Source of the DNA: Emydura subglobosa
Lineage: Eukaryota; Chordata; Testudines; Chelidae
Direction of reading: 5' to 3'
Length of the DNA: 64,000 nucleotides
NCBI GenBank assembly: GCA_007922225.1
Contig: ML680053.1
Location: 967,434-1,031,433 of the forward strand
Numbering within the stretch: position 1 is the first letter of the stretch; every line of letters begins with the position of its first letter. Positions 1 to 11,500 of this stretch are shown here, one piece after another. The notes below the pieces were generated by a model that saw only the letters and a list, made by a program, of their open reading frames with translations, was not told where the DNA came from and made no database searches. Both the position numbers and the translations under genes were made by a program.

Positions 1-1180
1 GACATGTCTGATCAGCTGGCAATGATTGCTAATATGTGGGGATCATGTATCACTGTATAGGTTTGGTATTTGTAGCCAATTGGCTACAGAAATGTAATAA
101 ACTAATTTCTTAAAGCTATTAACATGCTTTCTGGATGGTGACAACAACTCAGGCCTTAACGCCATATAGTGTATATGAAGTTAGGAGGGAATGTGTGTGA
201 CCATAGAGCTTTGTGCGAGACCATCATTCATGCTATTTTGGTTGAAAATCTGAGCACCAGATGTAACCTTTAGAATAGCCTCAGCTAACTGGGAGGGAGA
301 GCAGGGATTAAGAAGTCAGAGTGCTTCTGAAGGGAAGGGGGAGTAGAGAAGAGGGTGTTGTGACTGAGATAGCAGAGTAGGAAACTTCCCTGTGGAACAA
401 CTAGCATATAGGCTGGGGGAAGCTGACATGTGGGAAAGGAGTTAGCAGGCATGTGTTGGTTGGGAGGGGCGGGAAGCTGGGAAGAAGGCCAGAAGGGATC
501 AGGTCACTTGCTGAATAGGGACGTAGGGAATGGCATTGGGTCAATTTTCCATGCATAAATTAGCATCTGTCTTGATTTTTGGTCAAATGGTTTCTGCAGC
601 ACTTCCAATAGTAGAGAGTTCTAAATTTTATTTATTATTCGTACTGCAGCAGCGCCAGGACCTCACTGTGCTGGACAGAACAAAGAACCAGTCCCTAACC
701 CCAAAAGTTTACAATCTAAGTAATATTTGATCCATGTCTGTATGCACTGTCACAGAAATGAAATTACCTATTGAGTGCAAGAGGCAGCCAAGCAGACCAC
801 CTCTGAACAATAGGGATAGCAGAGAAACTTGGCTATAGATACAGGGGCAAGTCCCTAACTCTTCCAAAAATTGCCACCTGGTCCATGCAGAAGGAAGAGA
901 ACCTCAGCTTTTAATGTGTCACCTGTGTGACCCACACAGCCTGAATGGTATAGACACCAGGATAAAAGAATGAGTTGACCCCAATGCTAATGGAGCTGGT
1001 GGTAACAAGACCACCAAGGTATTTCATACCAGTTGCTTAGACTTGCCCTCCCAAGACTGTTGTGACACTTACTCAGTTAGCTGGGAAAGCACTTTGAGAG
1101 CAAGAGATGAAAAGTACTATGTAACTGTGAAGGATAATTTCAAGTATTTTGCCTCATCATTCAGATAGGTTTGCACTCAC
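1..1180. other. XRRA1 intronic sequence, no exon seen
   Basis: This lies downstream (in minus orientation) of the second XRRA1 coding exon and is probably intron. I see no further exon with convincing splice signals. About 636-722 is an old dispersed repeat of the type ending in 'tttacaatctaag', also seen at 1995-2112. The rest is unremarkable AT-rich sequence. Confidence 0.5.
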
Positions 1181-1365
1181 CAAAAATGGCCCATCTAGGA
1201 TATTCTCTTGAACTATTTTATCTGTGTATCCATGGTGTTGGAGCTCTGCCATGTACTGTGGGATCTCCCCTACAATTCTTTTCTCTTGAAGGGATTTCGC
1301 ACAGATCACTGCCTCAAACTTGGTCTTCTGGGCAGCTCTGTGAGCCACCAGCCAGTGACCAGCCC
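1181..1365 (-). CDS. XRRA1: XRRA1 coding exon 2 (partial gene)
   Basis: This minus-strand exon starts after a 3' splice site ending CCAG (1370-1366) and ends before a strong GTGAGT donor (1180-1175). It is 185 nt: 2 nt complete a split Gly codon from the previous exon, then 61 codons follow and it ends in phase 0. The peptide opens with a GHWLV motif, which I remember from the N-terminus of the XRRA1 family (X-ray radiation resistance associated 1, a leucine-rich-repeat protein). The previous exon at 3583-3681 joins in the correct phase. The remaining exons, including the LRRs, must lie left of the window. Position upstream of and opposite to SPCS2 agrees with human gene order. Confidence 0.75.
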
Positions 1366-1429
1366 CTGGCATAAGGAAGTACAAGATTACAATAGACATC
1401 GAAGTAGGCAAACAAACCTTAGAATAAAC

Positions 1430-1490
1430 AATGAGAGTCCTGTAGCACTTTAAAGACTAACAAATTTAATTTCTGCAGGCATAAGCTAGG
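1430..1490 (-). repeat. Dispersed sauropsid repeat fragment
   Basis: The phrase 'cctgtagcactttaaagac' followed by 'gcataagct' is a very common short repeat of turtle and crocodile genomes, recognised from memory. It sits in the first XRRA1 coding intron and has no coding role. The strand is uncertain. Confidence 0.4.
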
Positions 1491-1994
1491 CACTTGGGCA
1501 TTTGATCTGATGTAACATGGTTAAATCACCAGTTTTTGAAAATGACCTCTCTATAAAATATTTCAGTATAAAATAATTAATCAGGAAGCAACTGTATTGT
1601 CAGATAAGGACACAAATATCAAGGCTGCAGTCAGACGCAGAAAAGTAGAATTTTACTACTGTTAAGTAAATCCTAGATTTTTTCTGTAATTTCTAAAGTA
1701 TTTCATAGACGTTGACTCATCCAAAACAACCTCACAAAAATATAGGGCATAGCTAAAAACAATGATAGGAGACATATGCTCCTCCCTGAAACTCTGGCTG
1801 CAGCTTTACTGTTCCTGTCCTACTCTAGATCATCAGGCTGTGATTCCTATTAGAATGCTCATTAAAATGAAGCCCTAGAGATTATACAACTGTCCACTTT
1901 GTATCAAGAGACATTTTGGAACCTTTTCAGGTACATTTAAACATAGTTTTAGAATGTGTTTGTTTACATTGCAAATTCTGATTATTATTGTGTG

Positions 1995-2112
1995 TCTTAC
2001 TATAGCATCTAGGCGCTCCAGTCCTGGACAAGGACCGACACCCATTGTGCTAGGAGCTGTACAAACACAAAACAAAAAGATGGCCCCTGCCCGAAAGACT
2101 TTACAGTCCATG
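1995..2112 (+). repeat. Dispersed SINE/LINE-tail repeat
   Basis: This segment carries 'ctaggagctgtacaaacac' followed by 'cccctgcccgaaagacttta'. It is recognisably the same family as 636-722 and resembles 22030-22150. It lies in the XRRA1 intron, and the family assignment is uncertain. Confidence 0.45.
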
Positions 2113-2478
2113 GGCTAGCATGTGCCATTAAGGCACAGCCCTTAGCTGCAGGAGGTGCAGATTTGCACTACCCCAAAGAGAGCTTGAGTAGAGTTTTTGA
2201 CTCAATGGTTGCAATTACACTACAGAATTGAAAAATTAGTAAAGGAATATGTAAGCCAACACTAGTGCATGTACCAATGGTGTAATGTGTTAACTAAACA
2301 TGCTGTTTCAGATGCAGCTTTTCCCAGCACATATGTACTAGCGCTGTTCTGCACTATTGCAGCTGCATTGTCACCTGGATACCTAACAATAGCCAGCACA
2401 GTTCCCTGAAGCTGTGGCTTATGAAAGATTTCAAAAGGCCTTCTGGGTGTTAAGAAGGAGAATTAAGGGAAAAGTGGT

Positions 2479-2708
2479 CAAATATTTTCCTGGAAAACTC
2501 CCATAAGCTTCGACGAACCAGTGTCATTTCCAAGTCCTTTTCCCGGTGTATCTGCATCACAATTACTTTTCAAAAGCTCCAGCAGAAACCCTTCTGGCTG
2601 AGCAAGAAGCAAAAGGTGAGTGTTGTTCTTGGCCTCCATTTGACAAAAAGGACTTGGAAATGGCTCCATTTCTCGGAACATTGTGGGACTTTCCCAGGAA
2701 ATAGTTTG
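2479..2708. repeat. Fold-back (long inverted repeat) element
   Basis: The two ends are inverted copies of each other. The 16 bases at 2526-2541 are exactly the reverse complement of 2646-2661, and outer sequence at 2479-2505 pairs imperfectly with 2682-2708. The arms enclose about 100 bases. No coding potential is convincing. The structure is that of a fold-back MITE inserted in the XRRA1 intron. Confidence 0.6.
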
Positions 2709-3411
2709 ATTTCTCCCACAATTCCCTGGGCTCCCACAAGGCCTGTTGAAATCTCCCATAAACCATTGCTTCAGGGAGCTATGCTAGGAACTCTGAAAAA
2801 GAACCAGAAGACAATGCAACTGACATGGCATAGTCTTATGCAAGTATGAGTACAAGGCAAAACTTAAAAGTGCACGAATAGTGTGGACACATTGCACTAT
2901 TAGTCCCTACCCTTATGATGTCCCATCTGGTCAATTACCAAAGGTCAATTCTCTGGTGCAGACACAGCCTTAACTTGTTGTGTTCACACATGACTAGACT
3001 AAGCTTGGCAGGGCAGGGATTCTTATTCATTTGGCATAAATTCATTATGCACATAATAGCGAATACATGTGTCATGAAAAATGGGTTATTTTCTTTGGCC
3101 TCCCCAGCCCCACAATCATTATAGTGACAGTTATGCTTGAGTTACCTTCTGTGATGACAATCCAATTAAAAGTATCACATTTAATCAAATTCAACCTTGG
3201 TGTAAAGGGATGCAGTTCCCATAAAAGCCACTTATACCAGAGCTGAATTTGGCCCAGGGACTTTTCCTATATTAAGTGTGCGCAGATGTAAGAACTCTCT
3301 TGCACACAAACTGAAGTAAGTGTCTAGCATTTCTAGTCTGAATGAGATTCATCTCTTAAAGCATTTATTTTAACTTATGGGTGATGGAGAGACACCAAAA
3401 AAAAAAGTCCA

Positions 3412-3502
3412 AAGGCCAGATTCTGAGATAGTGTAAGTCAGTGTAGCTTCATTGAAAATAATGGCGTTATACTGATTTATACAAGTGTAGGATCTGGCCC
3501 CA
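3412..3502 (+). repeat. MITE of the 'GGCCAGATTCTGA' family
   Basis: It starts 'ggccagattctgagatag' and ends 'gtaggatctggcccc', an imperfect terminal inverted repeat around about 60 bases. Relatives lie at 40514-40595, 46191-46290, 51738-51843 and 56923-57022. Confidence 0.6.
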
Positions 3503-3582
3503 AACCTTTAACAACTGGAGTTCTATGGAATCTGACATGGTATTCAGCGGGTTACAGTTATTAGCAGTCAAAAAAATGTTAC

Positions 3583-3681
3583 CTTCTTCGCTTGTCCGCA
3601 AAATGCTTCTGGCAGGGAAGCAGTTGGTTGCATAACTGTTTCCATTGTCTAGTTTATACAGCCTGGTTGTAGCCATCTTGT
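3583..3681 (-). CDS. XRRA1: XRRA1 first coding exon
   Basis: The exon runs from a TGTAG acceptor (AG at 3683-3682) through a short 5' leader to an ATG at 3676-3674, ending at a GTAACA donor (3582 downward). It encodes 31 residues plus one base of a split Gly codon. The peptide has the YKLDxGxxYxxNCFPARxxLR pattern that I recall from the XRRA1 N-terminus. Phase 1 at its donor fits the exon at 1181-1365, giving 93 residues in the window. The five bases before the ATG (ACAAG) are 5' UTR, so a non-coding first exon is expected in the CpG island at 4.8-5.2 kb. Confidence 0.8.
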
Positions 3682-4139
3682 CTACAGAGTTACTAAGAAG
3701 ATCAAGGCACAGATAAAACAATTAACACTTTCACTGGTACTGTTACTGCCACAACTAACAATGCTACTCAAAGCACTGGACAGAGGTTACTTAGTTAATC
3801 CTCAAAACAATCCTGTGAGTGGGGCATGGTATGCATTCCCTACTCTTAAGTAAACTGAGATGGAGCTATTACAGCCAAAATTTTCAAACTTGAGTGCCAA
3901 AACTTAGGCAACTAAATCCATCTTAAAAATAGCAATGTGTCTGCTTGATTCAGTATAGAATATGACTCCCGATATTTTTCTATTTTAACCCTCATCCTCC
4001 CTTTCCTTACCCCCTTCATTTGTTATCTTCATTTTCTGAGGCCTTGAGCAAGTCACATAAGCCAATGTTTCAAAACCTGGGTGTCAATTATTAAGCGCTT
4101 AAGTCCATATTTAGGCACCTAAATAAGTGATCTGATGGA
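3682..4139. other. XRRA1 5' intron, nothing recognised
   Basis: This is AT-rich sequence between the first XRRA1 coding exon and the GC-rich minisatellite. Only degenerate dispersed-repeat phrases such as 'ttaggcacctaaataagtg' are visible. Confidence 0.4.
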
Positions 4140-4780
4140 ATAAGGAGGGGTGATAATGGTCAGTGGGGCATTGGCATGACAAGGTAAAGTGGTGAGGTGG
4201 TGACCAGCAGAGTATTGCTGTGAATTAACCAAGGAGATGACACAGTGTGATAGGAGCTGGCACAATGTCAGCATGAGATGCTGATGGGGTAATGCAGGGC
4301 CATGGTGGTCAGAATAGTGACAGCGCCATCAGGGTACTGAAGGGGCACAAGTATTGTGCATGGAGGGGAGGCAGGACAGAGGCATTAAAGGAGGTGTTGG
4401 CATGGGTGACTGGTGGGGAGCCATCCCAATGGTGCGGCATCGGTGTGGGATACTGAGGGCAGATACACAATGGCAGTCGCGCACTGACTGGGAGAATGGG
4501 ACATGGCGGCAGTTGACCCGGCACAGGATGCTGACTGGGGGGGACACAGTGCGATGGAGCTGGCACATCGTTGGCACGGGATACCGGCTGGGGAGACATG
4601 GCACAATGGAATTAGCGTGCGGTTGGGGTAGGGTACAAATGTGGGGGGGGGACATGGCGTAACAGGCTTGGTGCGTCATTGGCATGGGACGTAATGCGAC
4701 GGTGTCGGCACGACACTGGCATGGGGAGGATAGGACACCGAGGGGTTGGCGTGTTCTTGGCATAGCCCGCCCTGGGGGAC
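4140..4780. repeat. Degenerate GC-rich minisatellite
   Basis: Phrases such as 'gagctggcacaatgtcagc', 'gctggcacatcgttggcac' and 'gacatggcacaatgg' recur with variants ('gatgctga', 'ggcatggg', 'gacacagtg'). The period is irregular, roughly 60-70 bases. Copies become GC-richer toward the CpG island. Reading frames of 100-180 codons here on both strands are by-products of the repeat and show no family resemblance. Confidence 0.6.
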
Positions 4781-4789
4781 GCAGCGGGC

Positions 4790-5560
4790 ACTGGTTACCC
4801 ACGGGGGGGGGGGCCCGGGGTCCCCGCTGCCGTGAGGCGTCGGAGCGAGGGGACCCCCCCGCCAAAGCTCCGGGTCCTCCCGTTCCGAGAGCGAGGCAGG
4901 CCGCGGCGCAAGGCCCCCCAACTGCCCCCCGTGGGTGCCGCCGGTACCTGTGCTTCCCTTGCCATCGCCCTCGGGAGCCTCAGCCCCTGGGGGAGGAGGG
5001 GCCCTGCGCGCCAACCATCAAAGGCCGGGCCACGCGCCGCCAGCCGCCATGTTGTCTTCCCCCCCTTCAGTCGCCATAGCAACAAGGACGCTCCTGAAGA
5101 CGCCAACAGCGCGGGCCCCCGCAAAAAAACGACATCTCCCAGGATGCCCCGGGGCGCGCGCGCGCGCTTCCGGCCACGTGCCCCAAACGGCGGAACCTGA
5201 AGCTGTCGTGTGCTCCGGAGGCGGCCGCGGCGCGCGACAAATCCCGTCAGCCTCCGCGCGCGCGCGCGCCTCCTCTGCGGGGCCAATCGCCGGCGCACAG
5301 GTCGCCCTGAGCCGCGGGAGGGGGCGGGGCCGAGGGCAGGCGACAAGATGGCGGCGAAAGGCGGCAAGAACGGGCTGCTGGAGAAGGTAACGGGCTCGAG
5401 GGTCGGTGCCCCGGGAGTGGGGCCACGAGGCTCCGGGCTAAGGCGCTGCAGGCCGGGGCTAGGCACTTCCCCTCCGGGGACTGCGGGCAGGGCTGGGCTG
5501 GGCTCGGCTCGGGGGGGGGCCCGGAACTGATCTGTGCCCCCCCCCCCCGATCCCCTCACC
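4790..5560. promoter_or_regulatory. CpG island, bidirectional XRRA1/SPCS2 promoter
   Basis: This is very GC- and CpG-dense DNA, including alternating CG runs at about 5154-5165 and 5256-5268. It lies between minus-strand XRRA1 and plus-strand SPCS2, whose start codon is at 5348. No TATA box is seen, as expected for a housekeeping CpG promoter. The arrangement suggests shared head-to-head transcription starts. The transcription start sites themselves cannot be read from sequence. Confidence 0.7.
5348..5386 (+). CDS. SPCS2: SPCS2 coding exon 1
   Basis: It encodes the first 13 residues, rich in Lys and Gly and ending LLEK, before a GTAACG donor at 5387. The phase is 0. Confidence 0.9.
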
Positions 5561-8500
5561 GGGCGCAGGCTGGTCACTGGCACCCGAGAGCCGCCTTCTC
5601 TGCCCTCCCAGGAACGCGGATCCCTGGCCCCCCTGAGCTGTCGCCTGTGCTCCACCAGGGATCCTTCTCACCGGGCACAGGCTGATCCTGGCCCCGTGAC
5701 CTCTCCTTTCTCCCTTCTGAACCCTGAGGTGGGGGCTCAGGCCCCCTAGAGCATTCCCCACCTGAGCCCTGGTACAGGGGCATAGACATCCAGCTGGGGC
5801 TCGTCCTGTGACCCTCGGCACAGGAGTTCTGGTGCCCCTATGGTCCCAGAAGAGACCTCCTTTGACCACATTAAAGAGTCCTCTGCTCACATGGCCCCCT
5901 CTCTGTGAGTATTGAAGCAGGGCTTTCTGCACCCATATGTGCTCCCTTTTCCCCACTGTGAGCATAGGAGGTGGGCTGTTTGAACCCCCTAGGCTTCCTC
6001 GCCTCTGTACATTGAAATGGTGTTCTTGACACGTACGTGCCATGTGTAGGTGTCGAAAAAGGGCTCTTGGTGAAAGCAAACCCTCTGCTGCAGCATCACA
6101 TTTCACAATTAATGTGCTCCTCTCCAGCCACTGCTTATGATCAACCCTGCTTCACAGGATATTTTGCTATGCTTGCTTCACAGAACATTTTGCTATCCAA
6201 ATCTACTCAGCACAGAGGTGTGGTTCTGTAAATGCACATTTGAAATAGTGGACAGCTGTAGCTAGTCCCTCTGCTTTGTCCCTTTTCGGTGTTGTCTTTT
6301 TGCCCCGCATGTGCAGCATATGGTATAAAGTAAAATGCAGAAGTAACAAAACAAAGGAAACTAAGGCCAGGTCTATACTAGGAGCATATTGCTGGTACTG
6401 CTATATAGGTGCAGTTTTGCTGGTGTAAGCTGTGTCCTTACAGACATAGCTATGCTGGGAAAAGTTTGTAGTGTAGACCTGGCCTAATGTCTATGGTTAT
6501 TAATATGAAGTGAGTTTGTTGATCTCAGCCCAGTTTTGAAGGGCTAGGTGTTTGCATCACAGGTCACCACCACAGCAGGCCATGATCTGCATGCCCTTTT
6601 GATAACTGCTTCAGAAACCAAAGCAAGAGCTCCATTCTCAAACCGGGCGGTGATTCAGCCAGACCAAGGTTTGAGATGATGCAGGTGCAAGCCTGCCCTA
6701 CAGCTGTCTGTGTATCCCTCTTGTGTGTAGAGAGAGGTCTTCAGAGCTATTAATTTAGCATCTTCCACTGTTAACAAATCTTTATTTTTAAGTTAATCTT
6801 TTCTTTGTGGAATCCATGTTTCTTTTCTTCTCGTAAGCGTGGTTCTTAATCTTTAGGGTACATCTTTATTTCTTCCTTTCTCTGCACCAGTCTTGAGTTT
6901 GGCTTGGATTGGGACAATCAAGTTTGAGATCGAGATATATTATAGTCTATAGGTTTTTAAGAGGAGCAGTCTTCTCTTTAAAACATTTGCATTAGCTGTT
7001 GCCATGAGTATGCTTTTTTGTAATTAAATACTTCCTGTTTTTTTGCTGTAAGCAAATGTGTTTAATTTTCAGTTTTCAAATGGCAGCAGTTTGTGGTTAA
7101 GCTTAGTGATGTCTTCTGGAAGTATCCTCATTATTTTTAATGTGCTTGGTAAACAATGAATTGCAGTTATTTAAAGTGCAACCAAAGCAAATGTGCACAG
7201 GGGAATATAAATATCTTTATCTTCTGAAATGGAGGCTGTCCAGTTGGTGCAGAAACTGAGTCATTCAGTAACAGTGCATTGAAACTTGGTAACACTAACT
7301 ATAGTCTATATTCTTATCAGGATTTCTGTTTGCTTGTGCGCACACACTTTTACTTGAGAACTGCTGACTACTCCCATGTTGTCTTGCTCCATTAATAGGC
7401 CTTTCAGTTCATCTTTGACAATAAGCTAGATCAGGTTCAGCCAGTTTTTGATTTTGAGAGCCACAACCTGACAGACTATCCCTCTAGTTGAGTTGAAATT
7501 GATTTATGACATCCACTACCTACAGTGCTGACTTGTTCTTCTTGCTAACCTGCTGTGGAGGGGAGGGTGCCAACCATCCTTAAACATGCAGAAATTCGCT
7601 CCATCCTCAATGTCTGAAGCCCTCTCTTTTGGTGCTGTTGTGTTTACCATTGATCACACTGTCTCAGATCTTCCTTTTTCGGGGAAGGTGATTGGAAAGG
7701 CAGTAGCTATTCAATTTTGGATACAGTTGGACTCTAATGATGTTTTGGGCAGGCTCTATTCTTTTTGCCTGCCTTTCTTCTGGGTAGTGACTATGGTGGT
7801 TAGAGTCATGAATGGACAAGTTGATTTTAGAAATGTGGAGATAACTGTTCTGATCTACTCAGCAGGATGAGGCCTCAGCTGGAGTATCATGTTCAGTTTC
7901 GGGCACCACATTTTAAAAAAGATGTGAACAAATTGGAGAAAGTCAGAGGAGAGCAACAAAAATAAGAGGCTTAGAAAAAATGGCTTGTGAGAAAAGGTTG
8001 AAAGAACTGGCTTGTTTAGTCTAGCGAATAGAAGGCCGAGGAGGGACATAGCAGCCTTCAGATATGTAAAAGATTTTTATAAAGAGGCCTTTTTTAAACT
8101 AACACAGCAAAATCAGTTATATACTCCCTGATGATATCATTACTCTTATTGCAACTGTAAATGCACGGGGAAAGGTAATAGGTCAACAGTCCATTATTTT
8201 GTATTTCCACTGGGGGGGAGACGGGAAAAGAAATGATCTGCTTAGTTTGCAGCAAGGGAGCTTTAGGATAGTTATTAGGAAAAGCTTTCTAATGCTAAGC
8301 ATAGTTAAATACTGGAACAAGTTAGGAAGATTGTGGAATCTCGGTCCTTGGAGACTTTTAAGAACAGGTTAGACAAACACCTGTAGGGATGTCTAGGTAT
8401 ATTTGATCCTGCCTCAATGCTGGGGGGGAGAGGGGGGAGGAGGATAATGTAGATTTAGATGACCTTTGGGGTCCCTTCCAGTCTTACATTTCTATAGTTT

Positions 8501-11500
8501 GGTTCAAACGTGTTAGTAGTTTGTGATGCAATTGTTGCTTTGACTGAGGAATACACCTGGTGTGTTTGAAACTGGCCTCTGGTGTTTTGAGTCATACCTA
8601 GAAGATGGGAGTCAAATATCAGTGATGATAACCTATTGTAATCTCTTAAGGATTTGACATGTACCACCTTTTGAAGGTTGCTCTGAGCTCCACTGTTGCT
8701 CTGTGCAGTAAATGTCCCTTGGTAAAACTACTTCCCAATATAAGCTGGAGAATTAGATGTTTCCTCCTTTATGCCCCTTGCTTATTGAGGAGATTTGCTT
8801 CCAGACAGTGAAGTGGGTTAAGAACTGGGGTATCATTTTCATTCAGTCCTTCTCATAGAAGGCTGTGGGTGGGATACAAGTGGGTTTTACTGGAACTACT
8901 TGTGCAGACTATATCCTTGCTTATCCTGGGATGACCATGCAAGACATCCGATTTATGTCTACAGCACCCCAACTTGCACTATGCGCCTCTTAGAAATATG
9001 TGAAAAGACAAGATCACTCTCCTAAAAATGTCACAATCTAATAAATGAAAATGACAATAGAGTAAAAGGGGTAAGGAAAGGACCAGGGTAAAGATCATGC
9101 AGTGACTTTATTCTGAGTGAACATGTTGAGATTCCTTCCACAGTGGGGTATTTTTTGTGTTAACTTACTACTTGCTGAGATGCAGGAATGAGTTTTGATG
9201 AGGGATTTAAATGAACATGGTAGTTTGACAAATGAGTCTTGGGGTTACTGTGAACTCTTGGGTCCTGTGAGGGGAGGGCCACATAAGTACTTAGCCTTTA
9301 GAAGAAATTACTATCTGTCAGCAGGGCTTCTCCACTGCTTCTGCGTCCTGAACAAGCTGCAAGCACTCTGGCTGTGATCACACAGTGGCTGCTCTGCATT
9401 CCTTATGTTGAGTTGGATTGATTTTTAAGATAGCACTGCTGGGTTTTGGGCACGACACTTCAAGAAAGATGTGAACAAATTGTAGAGAATCCAGAGGAGA
9501 GCAACAAAAATAAGAGGCCGTATAAGTATGTCAGTCTGTCTCTAACTTCTAAAAATGTCTTAACTCTCGCATCTCTAAAAGTAAGATTGAAGGAGAAGAT
9601 CAGCCTTCTAGTTTGAGGATTTAAACTGCCTGGGATTAGAAGAAATTTCCTCAATAAGCATTTAATTGCAGTTGTCCATTGTGGGATTTTCTATTTGCCT
9701 CTGGTACTGGCCATTGCTGGAGGTGAGATACGAGGTTAGATGAGCCATTGATCTGATCTGGTAAATTCAGTGCCTTGTGATTAAGGAACTGGACAGGGTT
9801 TGGGAGGCCTGAGTCCTATTCCCAGTTCTGTCACAGGAAGCCAGAGTAATCCTGGGCAAGTAATGATGACATTGGCTATACTGTGTTTGTAAAACGGTGT
9901 ATTTACACCAGTGCAGATTCCTGCTATTGATGCAGTATTGCCAACCCCAAGCATTCAAAAATCATGAGCCAGCCTCCAAAACATCATAAGCAGTGTTAAA
10001 ATATAATAAACTTGGATTTTATGTTTGCCTTTGCCTCTGGGTTTTGTGCATTTAGGGTTCATGTTTTCTGCTTTTCTCTGCAGCCGGGAGGGCTAGAAAG
10101 CTACTTTTTCTAATAAAAATGGAAATTCCTACTGAGCACAGGATCCCATAGTCTGAGGCTTCCAACACCAAATATTGCAAAACTCAAGATAAAATCATGA
10201 GCATTGGCAATGTGATAGATGCATTGTGGTTTCAAACAGGGATAAACGGCACTAGAGTTTACACTGGTTCAGCCTACCTGTGCTAGGGCTGACGAGGGAA
10301 GCTACACTGATGCAAAAGCAAAAACAAACAGTAAAATGGGGGTAATTCCTACCTCACTGGGTTTAGGCTAAATTCATTAATGTGAGGCAGTTGGTTACTA
10401 AAGCAGTGAGCACTATAGACAAACATGTCAATAAACAAATGTATTAAATACACTCGCTTTTAGCTCCATGTTTATCATCTATCCCTAATTGCTCTTTGTC
10501 TTATAATGGACACCTTTGAATTCTGACACATTTCTCATTTTATGAGGGTGATTCTTAGACATTTTGTTCAGTGGCTGAAATGTTCAGAGATCAGTTTTAA
10601 CATAAATAAGCATTACATGTTTAATCATGAAACATTGAGACAACTTTAAATATTTCTGGATTCCAAGTGTCATTTTTTTTCTTTCATTTTATATCTTAGG
10701 AACAAGCCCAGGAATATAGTTCTGACTTTACGGGGAGAACTAGTTATTGTAGCTTCAGAAATGCAAAGCAATTCTGTGGCTAAAATATCTGTTCTGGTAA
10801 TTTTATAAAGGGCACACAGACATGCTTGAGAAATTTCTCTGATATTCACAGTTAGTCTCAAAGGGGGCACATCTGTTCCAAAAAGAGACTTTTAAAATGG
10901 CTTGTTGACGTTACCTGTTGTACCAATAACCCAGATCAAATTTGTTCAATGTCACAAGTAAAAAACTAGTTTTTCTGTCAGCCCTGAAAATTCAGCCTCC
11001 CCTTGAACTTCTTCACCAGTAACAAAATTTCTGCTTGTCAAGTGACACTTCTGCTTTTTGTAATGCTGTTTCTTGCTTTGCGTTGTATGGGTATAATAGA
11101 GAACAGAATATGGCCCTGCAATTGACACTTTGTTCACAGTTCTTGTCTGTAGGTTGGCAACAGAATAGGATCAAACTGTGCTATGTGGACTCTGCAGGTC
11201 TAACAGTAGTAGCTTATTTTGACCTTTGAGTGACGCGCACAACAGATCTGTCACATAAGAAGCTGCTGTTTTTCATAATTTTTGGAACAGTCATACATTT
11301 TAATGCAAAATAATGCACATTGAAAAACAAAATCCCAACTATATATATAAAATGATGGGGTCCAAATTAGGGCTGGTCTATCCTACAGATTTTTGTCAAC
11401 AAAGGTTAGCTTTTGTCGACAAAACAGTGGAGGTGTACACACTGAAATGCTCCCCAATGCAACTCCCCTGCTATGCAGACATAATAAAATCACCTCACTG

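Noticed and set aside
4329..4865. Minus-strand open frame of 178 codons
   Set aside because: It is made by the degenerate minisatellite. It consists of repeated Pro/Cys/His phrases with no family resemblance.
4795..5655. Minus-strand open frame of 286 codons in the CpG island
   Set aside because: Extreme Arg/Pro/Gly composition is produced by GC-rich DNA. It overlaps the SPCS2 start on the other strand and shows no domain.
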